From positions 1-64,000 of the forward strand of contig NZ_LYXE01000182.1 of NCBI RefSeq assembly GCF_002532075.1: a stretch of 64,000 nucleotides of DNA. Direction: 5' to 3'. The notes beneath the pieces were generated by a model. The model saw only the letters and a list, made by a program, of their open reading frames with translations. It was not told the origin of the DNA and did no database searches. This DNA comes from Candidatus Chloroploca asiatica (GTDB taxonomy: Bacteria > Chloroflexota > Chloroflexia > Chloroflexales > Chloroflexaceae). Below, one piece after another: positions 53,801 through 60,539 of this stretch. Position 1 is the first letter of the stretch; the number at the start of each line of letters is the position of its first letter. The translations under genes were made by a program, and so were the position numbers.

Positions 53801-55052
53801 GGCCGAGCGCCTCACGCAACGTAGCGCGCAGCACCGTTGCTTCGACCAACCGGGCCACCGACGCCTGGCGGGCCAGCAGCGGCTCCAGTTCCAGCAACGG
53901 CTGATTGAGCCAGCGGCGCAAGAGGCGCGCCCCCATTGGCGTACGCGTACGGTCGAGCACACTGATCAGGGCCGTTTTCGCCCCCTGGCGCTGTGGCTCA
54001 AGCAACTCAAGGTTGCGCCGGGTCTGGGGATCCAGCAGCATAAAACTGCTCGTTGTATAGACGCGCAGCGTATTGAGTTGGGCCGCATAGTGGCGCTGCG
54101 TCTCGTGGACATATTGGAGCAACGCACCGGCAGCGCGGGTTGCCAGGGGGTGCGCATCGAGGCCAAAGGCGGCCAGCGAACCAACGCGCAACTGACGTAG
54201 CAACACCTCGGTCGCCTCACGCAGATCCCAGCGCCAGGCTGGCCAGGCCGTCACGTGGCCCTGTGTCCAGCGCGCCTCACTCGCCTGGTCAAGCCGTCGG
54301 GCGACCCGCTCGTGCGGCAAAAGCATGTCGCGCTCATCTTTGGTCATCGGCGCGAGATCCTGGGTCAAACGGGATTGCGACGGGGCAAACTCGGGCAGGC
54401 GCAGATTCTCAAGATCGGGTACCAGCACCTCGGCAGCCTGGAGGCGCGACAACTCACCGTGCAACTGGGCTGCGCTCCGCTCGCCGTGAAATTCAACCGC
54501 CGCAAATTCACCCGTACTCAGATCGGCATAGGCCAACCCAATCGCCTCACCTTCCACCAGGGCTGCAGCAAGATAATTATTTGTGGTCGCAGCCAGCATC
54601 GAGCTATCAACGACGGTGCCGGGCGTAATCACCCGGACAATCTCGCGATGCACCATCTTGCTGCCGTGTTCAGTGGGCGTCGTCTGTTGCAAACCCGAGG
54701 CAAAGACCGAGCGCGGGCGCGTATCATTGCGCGATGCCTCGGTCTCCGTCATCTGCTCGGCAATCGCCACCCGATAGCCGCGCCCAACGAGATCGGTCAC
54801 ATAGCGCTCAACCGCGTGGTACGGCATCCCCGCCATTGGCGCATAGAGCTTCTGCTGCTCACGGGGCTTGCTCTTATCAACCGCATAATCTTTGCGGGTT
54901 AGCGTCACATCAAGCAACTCGGCGATCAGCTTGGCATCATCATCAAAAGTCTCATAAAAATCGCCAAAACGAAAGAGCAAGATCGCATCAGCCGCCTGAT
55001 CCTTTAGCTTGCGATACTGGCGATACCAGGCATGAATCTCAATCCTCGCCAT
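50898..55052 (-). CDS. mutS: DNA mismatch repair protein MutS with intein inserted in the Walker A P-loop
   Basis: 1384 residues including a 314-residue intein, so 1070 after splicing. The mismatch-binding domain starts at once (LLFRFGDFYETFDDDAKLIA, Phe-x-Glu), followed by connector, lever and clamp. The ATPase reads GPNMAGK just before the intein and STCLRQVALI after it, so splicing restores GPNMAGKSTCLRQ. Walker B LIILDEVGRGTSTYDG and the HTH end follow. The host is longer than usual owing to an acidic insertion (about residues 480-540) and a low-complexity linker near the C-terminus. The ATG at 55052 (MARIE) is chosen over one at 55145 because it starts the family N-terminus and follows aroK by four bases. 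Confidence 0.93.
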   Translation of the reverse strand: MARIEIHAWYRQYRKLKDQAADAILLFRFGDFYETFDDDAKLIAELLDVTLTRKDYAVDKSKPREQQKLYAPMAGMPYHAVERYVTDLVGRGYRVAIAEQMTETEASRNDTRPRSVFASGLQQTTPTEHGSKMVHREIVRVITPGTVVDSSMLAATTNNYLAAALVEGEAIGLAYADLSTGEFAAVEFHGERSAAQLHGELSRLQAAEVLVPDLENLRLPEFAPSQSRLTQDLAPMTKDERDMLLPHERVARRLDQASEARWTQGHVTAWPAWRWDLREATEVLLRQLRVGSLAAFGLDAHPLATRAAGALLQYVHETQRHYAAQLNTLRVYTTSSFMLLDPQTRRNLELLEPQRQGAKTALISVLDRTRTPMGARLLRRWLNQPLLELEPLLARQASVARLVEATVLRATLREALGPVGDMERALNRIAQGISVATPRDLVQLRSSLRALPAVLAATDGALAELLPAEAALFAAGHADPAHAGAAASAAGEDDLFGDAEDAVVAQQPLLDPCGDLLALLEAGLDDDPPALLGASNYLRAAEEGGERPRRVIRPGFDPRMDALVQASRHAQEFIDRLEGKERERTGIKALKVGYNNVFGYYIELSRNVDERLIPKDYERKQTLVSAERYITAELKEYEQIIDRARLQLTDLERDAFGRLCEALSKGVERLRKAARALAHLDAIASLAEAAVRGRYARPNLEASTRLQITAGRHPVVEQVLEDAFVPNDLGLDTDEAQLLIITGPNMAGKCVVGATLVYSEHGLVRIADLMPSGAVEGTFAPLGRVVQGLEQPREATHFYRGGCQATIRLTTQHGFTLEGTPEHRVRVRQADGHEVWRCLGDLQPGDRLAIICGVNLWGRDPTIAPAQAYQLGYNLGSRGTIPTVMGGRCMKDARSHQCPNTSQGDATLPTAADDSLAQAHPEQACCTATASAECACTLPDALLGAPRETIVAFLQGLCASKFASFQPSGMLHWLMPSTTIAQQVQLLLLNLGLIATVEGTMVGLPLDALPNDVLLHPKRSLRVPKQRPFYDPVVSLTPGEAEVYDLSVDHDHAYLANGLVSHNSTCLRQVALIVLMAQIGSFVPAEAATIGLVDRIFTRIGAQDDIATGQSTFMVEMTETAALLLQSTRRSLIILDEVGRGTSTYDGMAIARAVVEYIHNEPRLRCRTLFATHYHELTALEAVLPRLRNYHMAAVEKEGQVVFLHELRRGGADRSYGIHVAQLAGIPQAVIARASALLRELEGERSKQLGKESGEPLAPGEAGAEPTPTDSAASGASPSRGRSDGATGPSLSVEQAPGDERPAHDETAVAPSARPTTRPAETVLEPAPVALSAPPYEGQLSLFDLAPSPVIAYLRRLNINELTPLDALNRLAELQRLAGEEHRS
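51864..52805 (-). other. Intein in MutS, degenerate LAGLIDADG type
   Basis: 314 residues, from Cys1 (CVVGATLVYSEHGLVRIAD, block A) to the terminal HN (DHDHAYLANGLVSHN, blocks F/G), with Ser as the +1 residue. Block B has GTPEHRV with the TxxH residues. The middle shows LGYNLGSRG and FLQGLCASKF where LAGLIDADG enzymes have LGxLLGDG and FLRGLFDADG, so both catalytic acids appear lost. A Cys- and Ala-rich stretch between them is unlike known endonucleases. Splicing residues look intact; homing activity looks lost. Its insertion site between Lys and Ser of the P-loop makes MutS inactive until splicing. Confidence 0.9.
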
Positions 55053-55056
55053 GAAG

Positions 55057-55605
55057 TCAACTCCGTCTCCCACGCACCAGTGCATCTGTATACGCAGCGA
55101 CAATCTGATCGGTAATCGTCTCAGGCGTGAGGCCACTCGTTTCAACCGTCACATGGGCAACCTCGGCATACAAGGGGCCCCGGGCCGCCCGCATCGCGGC
55201 GAGGCGCGTTGCTGCCTCATCGCCAAGGAGCGGGCGTTCTTCAGCGTCGGTGCGTAGGCGCGCCAGCAGCAACCGATCGGGTGCATCAAGCCAGACGACA
55301 AAGGCATGCTCGCGCAGCAACTGACGATTCGCGGGTCGCAACACAATGCCGCCGCCCGTCGCCACAACGGCCAGTTCACCCGCAAGCGCCTCAGCGAGCG
55401 CCTCAGCCTCGCGCTCACGAAACGTCGCCTCGCCGTGGGTCGCAAAAATCGTCGGCACCGGCATCCCCGCCGCGTGCGCCACCAGCACATCGGTATCACA
55501 CAGCGGACGCCCAAGCCGCGCCGCCAGCACCGGCCCCACCGTAGACTTGCCCGCCCCGCTCAGCCCCACCAGCACAAGTGGGCATTCAGGTGACCCCTGC
55601 GTCAT
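55057..55605 (-). CDS. aroK: Shikimate kinase
   Basis: 182 residues. Walker A GLSGAGKSTVGPVLAARL (about residues 13-30), the shikimate-binding Asp in LCDTDVLVA, Arg in FREREAEALAEAL, and VVATGGGIVLRPANRQLL are typical. It phosphorylates shikimate in the aromatic amino acid pathway. No other aro gene is in the window. It starts an operon with mutS (four-base gap) and fabH-like. The ATG at 55605 is used; the N-terminal extension is a few residues only. Confidence 0.93.
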   Translation of the reverse strand: MTQGSPECPLVLVGLSGAGKSTVGPVLAARLGRPLCDTDVLVAHAAGMPVPTIFATHGEATFREREAEALAEALAGELAVVATGGGIVLRPANRQLLREHAFVVWLDAPDRLLLARLRTDAEERPLLGDEAATRLAAMRAARGPLYAEVAHVTVETSGLTPETITDQIVAAYTDALVRGRRS

Positions 55606-55665
55606 GCCGTCCTCTCACCTTCTTGAAGCTTCCGCATATGATAGCACATTCTGTCCAAAACATTC

Positions 55666-56298
55666 TTACGGCGACAGCAGAATATGCAAGCGCCCTCTAC
55701 CCGCCTGGCGCTCATCAACAAAAATACGAAGCTCGTACTCGCCGAGGGGAAGCGGAGCCCCCGTGCTGAGCGTGATGCCACTGAGATAATTGCCCCCTTC
55801 CGGCTGCGGCAAGAGGCCACTCCGGTCAAGCGTTGGTTGGTGCTGCCCGTTGATGATCCATTCTTCGCGAAAGCGGCCCTCGCTGCTATCGGTGATGTTG
55901 ACAGCATAGTAGAGGGTCGTCAGCCCAAAGCTGAAGCTTGTGCCTTCTTCAAGCAGTTCGTCACCATTGCGACCTGCACCAAAACGCACCCTCGCACTTG
56001 GCCCTGGCTCCTCCGCTATCACTGGGAGCCACACCTGGAAGGATTGCTCATTCAGCCCTCGTCCCGCTGTCCCCCTGGTCGACCGCGAAGGTGGCGCGGT
56101 TTGCCCTGGGGTCGTGCTCAAGAGCGTGGGGCGTTGTTCGGTGGAGTGAAGAGCCGCACGCTGCCAGACAAGCGGCAGGTTCATCAAAGATGCACTGGAA
56201 CCAACACTATCTTGACTCCTACTTAGCAGAGCAAATAGGATCACGAGGGTGCCATAGCGCCACAGACGCAACCATCGGTACCTGTTTTGATGCTTCAT
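55666..56298 (-). CDS. Secreted protein of unknown function
   Basis: 210 residues. A hydrophobic signal-like stretch lies near residues 16-28 (TLVILFALLSRS). Residues 85-210 form a beta-rich domain (SFSFGLTTLYYAVNI, EEWIINGQHQPTLDRSGLLP, GEYELRIFVDERQAGRGRLH), similar in feel to DUF11/CARDB-like or carbohydrate-recognition sandwiches, but not assigned. An internal FQVWLPVIAEE resembles the LPLV tails in this window. It is downstream of the terminator hairpin that follows the LPXTG gene, so it likely has its own promoter. Confidence 0.6.
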   Translation of the reverse strand: MKHQNRYRWLRLWRYGTLVILFALLSRSQDSVGSSASLMNLPLVWQRAALHSTEQRPTLLSTTPGQTAPPSRSTRGTAGRGLNEQSFQVWLPVIAEEPGPSARVRFGAGRNGDELLEEGTSFSFGLTTLYYAVNITDSSEGRFREEWIINGQHQPTLDRSGLLPQPEGGNYLSGITLSTGAPLPLGEYELRIFVDERQAGRGRLHILLSP

Positions 56299-56336
56299 CG
56301 TTGCCCTCCTCCGCCCTAGCCTTCCTCCTCAAGCCT

Positions 56337-56393
56337 GGGCGCGAGAGCGTCTCGCCCTCGCATGCACCCCGAGGGCGAGACGCTCTCGCGCCC
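56337..56393 (-). terminator. Very strong terminator hairpin after the LPXTG gene
   Basis: A perfect 24-bp stem (left arm 56337-56360, right arm 56370-56393) with a 9-base loop lies two bases beyond the stop codon of the LPXTG gene. GCGAGAGCGTCTCGCCC is the start of the stem. It also separates the next secreted protein gene. Confidence 0.8.
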
Positions 56394-56395
56394 GG

Positions 56396-57829
56396 TTACC
56401 CCTGTTGCCGCATTGCGTAGCGCAAGGCAACTCCGGCGATCAGGATCAGCACAGCAATGAAGACCGGTGCCGTCGTCACCCCACGGCTCCCCGTCACCGG
56501 CAACGTCGTAGGCTGGCCCGCAGCCTCCGTCGGCGTTGTCTCGGCACTGCCTTGCGTTGGCTCCGTTGTCGGCGTTGGCGTCGTCGTCACCAGGGTTAGC
56601 GTAGGGGTAACCGTGCTCGTTGCCGTCGCGGTCGCGCTGACCGGGGTCGGTTGATCTTCTTCGATTGGCGCAACGACTGAGGTTGGTGTCGGCAACTCGG
56701 CCCCACCCGGCCCGCGCAGGCGAATGCGTACCTCGGCCTCGCGGGGTGACACGACAGCATTGCCAAACTCGTCGGCCACATTGACGGCATTGGCCCGATT
56801 GACGACGGCATCTTCAATCGGCCCGTTGACCCGATAGGCCGTCGTAAACGCAACCCTCGCTTGCGGGGCCAGACGTTCGATGCCGAGGCTTGCCAGCAGA
56901 TCATTCCAGCGCAACTCGCCCGTCACGGGATTATGGAAATCGGGCGGCACACTTGACCCAAGGAAACTGAGTAGATCGGGGCGGTAGAAATCCACGACCG
57001 GCGCACGGACAATATCGGCGAAGCCGTCGTTGCGCAGCGAAAGCGTAAAGCTAATCACGGGCGTATCAAGTTGCACAAAACTCTCGACAAGGGCCTTCTC
57101 GATCACAATGCGTCCACCCTTGATTGTACCCCCCGCATTATCTTCAGCCGCCGCACCTCCTTCGCCCCCCAGTCCCTCGCCAGCCTCGACGCGCACCCGA
57201 TTGATGACCTCTTCCTCGATCGTGATTGCCCGAAAGACGACGATTACTTCGATAGTCTCACCAGGTGCAAAATCACCAAAAGTGTCGCTCAGGTTTGCCC
57301 AGCGCAGTACACCTGGTTCTTGACTCGTCGGTGGCGGCACCATCAACGCAACCACCGGGTCAAGGATCGCGGTCTGATACTCATCAACGAGCGGCAGTTC
57401 CGTGATCACCGTTGAACCAGTATTGCGGATTTGGATGGTAAAAGTGAGGTACTGGCCGACCTGAACTTCATCACTACCAAGCAGTGTCTTGCTGATCTCA
57501 AGGCCTACCTCCTGTACCGGTTCCGGCAGCGGCGTTACGGTGCCACTCGTTGCCTCAGGTGAAGGCATCGTCATCGTAGGCAGAATCGTAGCTGTTGCCG
57601 AGGTAGTGATCGTCGCAGTTGAAGGCGGTGATGAGGGAAGCGTTGGGCTAGGGAGAACGGTGGCAAAGCGTGTCGGCACCGTATCTGGTGAAGGGGTAAA
57701 TGATGGCGTTGGGGTGGAAGTGAACGTGGGAAGCGCCTGGGCGAACGGTGCGGCCCGCACATGGGTACCGGTCAGCACAAGCAAGCCAATACTTACGCAG
57801 CAAACAACAAGAGCGTGGAGTCTCGACAT
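56396..57829 (-). CDS. LPXTG-anchored surface protein with DUF11-like domains
   Basis: 477 residues from the ATG at 57829, chosen because the signal peptide (MSRLHALVVCCVSIGLLVLT) begins there. A proline/threonine-rich linker (about residues 35-110) is followed by two conserved-repeat (DUF11-like) domains (LEISKTLLGSDEVQVGQYLT and VIEKALVESFVQLDTPVISF). A second linker and the sortase signal LPVTGSRGVTTAPVFIAVLI end with ALRYAMRQQG. It is cell-wall anchored if a sortase is present elsewhere. The very strong terminator lies directly downstream. Confidence 0.85.
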   Translation of the reverse strand: MSRLHALVVCCVSIGLLVLTGTHVRAAPFAQALPTFTSTPTPSFTPSPDTVPTRFATVLPSPTLPSSPPSTATITTSATATILPTMTMPSPEATSGTVTPLPEPVQEVGLEISKTLLGSDEVQVGQYLTFTIQIRNTGSTVITELPLVDEYQTAILDPVVALMVPPPTSQEPGVLRWANLSDTFGDFAPGETIEVIVVFRAITIEEEVINRVRVEAGEGLGGEGGAAAEDNAGGTIKGGRIVIEKALVESFVQLDTPVISFTLSLRNDGFADIVRAPVVDFYRPDLLSFLGSSVPPDFHNPVTGELRWNDLLASLGIERLAPQARVAFTTAYRVNGPIEDAVVNRANAVNVADEFGNAVVSPREAEVRIRLRGPGGAELPTPTSVVAPIEEDQPTPVSATATATSTVTPTLTLVTTTPTPTTEPTQGSAETTPTEAAGQPTTLPVTGSRGVTTAPVFIAVLILIAGVALRYAMRQQG

Positions 57830-57984
57830 CGTCAACCTCCCGTCTTTGCAAAGGATCCTCGCACCCCCCCTGTCATTCCCGCACACGCGGGAACCCAGAC
57901 CACCGTCCCGCTCCAAACGTTGCGCCATTGCGCCATTGCGTCAAAAGGTAGTGGCCCTCACCCCCACCTTGACGCGTATGCACG

Positions 57985-58317
57985 TCAATGTGAGTGTTGC
58001 GCAATTTCAAGCCCCACGAGTACCCGCTCGGTATTCGAAAGATCGCCGATGATTTTCCGGACGGGCGGTGGCAACGCACGAATTAGGGTTGGCAAGGCCA
58101 GGATCTGATCCGTACTGGCCCGCTCAGGATCCTCGATCACATCGATCACCTCGATATGATACCGGTCAGGCAGATGCTCTTCGCAAAGGGCCTGCAAATT
58201 GGCAATCGCCGTCAGTGAGCGCATCGCATGCCCCGCGACATAGAGCCGAAGGATCCAGAATTCACTCTTGTCGGTGGGAAGATCCGGTAGCGGCTTGGAG
58301 ACATTTTGCTCACTCAT
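57985..58317 (-). CDS. kaiB: KaiB-like clock protein
   Basis: 110 residues. The thioredoxin-like KaiB core is plain: [20 protein letters not shown] (about residues 21-40), [20 protein letters not shown] (about 44-63) and the [20 protein letters not shown] (about 70-89) block with the LPTLI core. KaiB binds KaiC and drives the clock's night phase in cyanobacteria. It follows kaiC after nine bases with AAGGAGG in the gap. No kaiA is in the window, as is typical outside cyanobacteria. Confidence 0.92.
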   Translation of the reverse strand: MSEQNVSKPLPDLPTDKSEFWILRLYVAGHAMRSLTAIANLQALCEEHLPDRYHIEVIDVIEDPERASTDQILALPTLIRALPPPVRKIIGDLSNTERVLVGLEIAQHSH

Positions 58318-58326
58318 CGATCCTCC

Positions 58327-59781
58327 TTATGATGTTAGCTGCAGGCTGGCAGAAGGTATTTCGATCAGACTGATGCCCTCCGACGAAAGGACGAGTTTGC
58401 GAATTTGATTGGAATGCTCCATACCCCGTGATTTCAGGATATACAACCCACGATTGCGTTTCCCGTGCATCTCTAGGTTACGCACGAGCAACCACGTATC
58501 CACCAGCGACGAAACGCCGATATCGGTTCCTTCGGGATCCTGTCCCATCCCACTCAGGCTAGTCAGCAAGAGCGTGATGCCGTGTTGTTTGCAGAAATCA
58601 ATGAGCCGGGTGAAGAGGGCGCGTATTTCGCTGTTGAAGCCCTGGGAGATCAGGCTGGTGATCGGATCAATAATGACGACAGACGGTTTGATGCGGGCGA
58701 TCTGGTCGGTAATCGTCGCAAGATGCAATTCTAGGCCAGCGAGTGTCGGGCGTACGGCGTGGAAATGCAAATATTTCTCGGTAAACGCAGGCTTCAGATC
58801 GATCCCAATCGAGCGTACATTGCGCATGATCTGCGCGGGCGACTCTTCAAACGCAACAAAGAGCGTATGTTCGCCACGGGCACATGCCGCTGCCGCAAAC
58901 GCTGACGAGAGACTCGTCTTCCCCGTCCCGGCCGTCCCCGAAATCAAGACCGTACTCCCTTTATAATAACCACTCCCCCCGAGCATCTCGTCCAACCCGT
59001 CCACACCCGTGCTGATCCGCTCGGTGCCTACATCATAGTCAAGCCCGAGCGCCGTGATGGGAAAGACGGTGAACCCATGTTGATCAATCAAAAAAGGATA
59101 TTCATTCGTGCCATGCATTGTGCCGCGATATTTGACAATGCGGATCCGGCGGGTCGAGAGCTGCGCGGTGACGCGGTGATCAAGCACGATGACACAATCC
59201 GCGACATATTCCTCGAGCCCGTGACGGGTGATCGTGCCGTCGCCGCGTTCGGCGGTGACCACCGCAGTTACGCCGCGCTCTTTGAGCCAGCGAAAGAGGC
59301 GGCGCAACTCGGCGCGGATCAGCGCTTCGTCGCGGAGCCCGCTGAACAGCACTTCCAGGGTGTCGAGCGCTACGCGTTTGGCCCCAATGCGGTCAAAGGC
59401 ATACCCAAGTCGAATGAAGAGCCCATCAAGCGTATAGGCCCCGACCTCCTCAATTTCACTCCGCTCTAGGTAGATATGTTCAATCCACAGCAAGCCACGC
59501 TCGCGCAGATCGTCGAGATCAAAACCTAGCGAGGCCACATTGTTCATCAGTTCATCCGGGGTCTCTTCAAAGGTCACAAAGACCCCTGGTTCGTTGTAGA
59601 GGGTGGCCCCACGTACGAGAAATTCCATTGCCAGAAGCGTTTTGCCGCATCCTGCGCTACCAGCAACGAGTGTCGGACGCCCCTCCGGTAGACCTCCAGT
59701 CGTGATTTCATCAATCCCATCGATGCCCGTTGGTGTCTTTGCAAGGTGGCGAGGGGTTGAAGTAGAAATGGTGTTGCTCAT
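58327..59781 (-). CDS. kaiC: KaiC circadian clock ATPase/kinase
   Basis: 484 residues from the ATG at 59781, which has GAGGAGAATCTT ahead of it. Both RecA-like domains are intact: CI Walker A GSAGCGKT and EE in VFVTFEETPDEL; CII Walker A GTAGTGKT and EE in LFVAFEESPAQI. The phosphosite pair is Ser-Ser (residues about 424-425, in GTDIGVSSLVDT), where cyanobacterial KaiC has Ser-Thr. The linker HGKRNRGLYILKSRG matches KaiC CII. It is followed by kaiB and preceded by a cyclase-family gene at 43 bases. It suggests a KaiA-independent timing or stress system. Confidence 0.95.
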   Translation of the reverse strand: MSNTISTSTPRHLAKTPTGIDGIDEITTGGLPEGRPTLVAGSAGCGKTLLAMEFLVRGATLYNEPGVFVTFEETPDELMNNVASLGFDLDDLRERGLLWIEHIYLERSEIEEVGAYTLDGLFIRLGYAFDRIGAKRVALDTLEVLFSGLRDEALIRAELRRLFRWLKERGVTAVVTAERGDGTITRHGLEEYVADCVIVLDHRVTAQLSTRRIRIVKYRGTMHGTNEYPFLIDQHGFTVFPITALGLDYDVGTERISTGVDGLDEMLGGSGYYKGSTVLISGTAGTGKTSLSSAFAAAACARGEHTLFVAFEESPAQIMRNVRSIGIDLKPAFTEKYLHFHAVRPTLAGLELHLATITDQIARIKPSVVIIDPITSLISQGFNSEIRALFTRLIDFCKQHGITLLLTSLSGMGQDPEGTDIGVSSLVDTWLLVRNLEMHGKRNRGLYILKSRGMEHSNQIRKLVLSSEGISLIEIPSASLQLTS

Positions 59782-59824
59782 AAGATTCTCCTCTTTGTCC
59801 ACGATGACGCTGGGTGATGCGCTG

Positions 59825-60460
59825 TTACCCCTCAACTAAAACTGCTCGTACCGGTGCGCCATCAACACCTTGCAATTTGAGCGGTAGGCAGAGAAGCGTT
59901 GAATGTCCCGGTTGCACATCAGTCAAGACGACACCTTCGAGGATCAGAACGCCATGCCCCAGCAAGATATGATGCGCAGGCAGGGCCGGCGTATGCGGAG
60001 GGTCGACCGATAGATAATCAATGCCCACAAGCCGGACTTTCTGCTGCACCAGGTAGGTCGCAGCCTCGGGGGTTAAATAGACATAATCATGACAAAACGC
60101 AGAGCGCTCAAGCAAGCCATCCCTGGTATTGCGGGTACGGAAGAGTACCATCTCGCCGGGTTTGAAGCGATGACGGGCAACCTCCTCAACGCTAATCGTG
60201 GTTGGATGCTCAATTGCGATAATCTGCACAGGCCCACACAGATCGGCGAGGGGCACGTCATCGAGGCTCGCCCCATCGGCAAAAATGTGCCGTGGCAGAT
60301 CGATATGCGTCCCGAAGTGGGTGGTTGCGTTCTTGATCGCCGTAATATTGACACCGTCGGCAGCAATGGTGCAGTGCGGTTCAAGGCACACCGGTGCGTC
60401 GCCCGCATAGACCGGCATGGTCGCATTGATCAACATCGAAAGATCCTGGAGGATTTTCAT
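59825..60460 (-). CDS. Cyclase/kynurenine formamidase-family protein
   Basis: 211 residues. The metal-binding signature HFGTHIDLPRHIFADG (about residues 48-63) equals the HxGTHxDxPxH motif of this family, and the His in HHILLGHGVLI is a likely ligand too. Members hydrolyse N-formylkynurenine or act as cyclases in antibiotic synthesis. No other kynurenine gene is near. It lies 43 bases upstream of kaiC, in the same direction, so it may be co-transcribed and clock-regulated. The substrate is not predictable. Confidence 0.85.
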   Translation of the reverse strand: MKILQDLSMLINATMPVYAGDAPVCLEPHCTIAADGVNITAIKNATTHFGTHIDLPRHIFADGASLDDVPLADLCGPVQIIAIEHPTTISVEEVARHRFKPGEMVLFRTRNTRDGLLERSAFCHDYVYLTPEAATYLVQQKVRLVGIDYLSVDPPHTPALPAHHILLGHGVLILEGVVLTDVQPGHSTLLCLPLKLQGVDGAPVRAVLVEG

Positions 60461-60539
60461 TCCCTGCCTCCCTTTTGCCCATTCTGCCTTGCCTAGATTG
60501 TACCCTGGATTGCACGATTCTGCTGAACGCAGTTGTCAC

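Noticed and set aside
52365-54200. Plus-strand open frame of about 600 residues opposite mutS
   Set aside because: It overlaps a clearly conserved mutS gene and intein on the other strand and has no recognisable domain.
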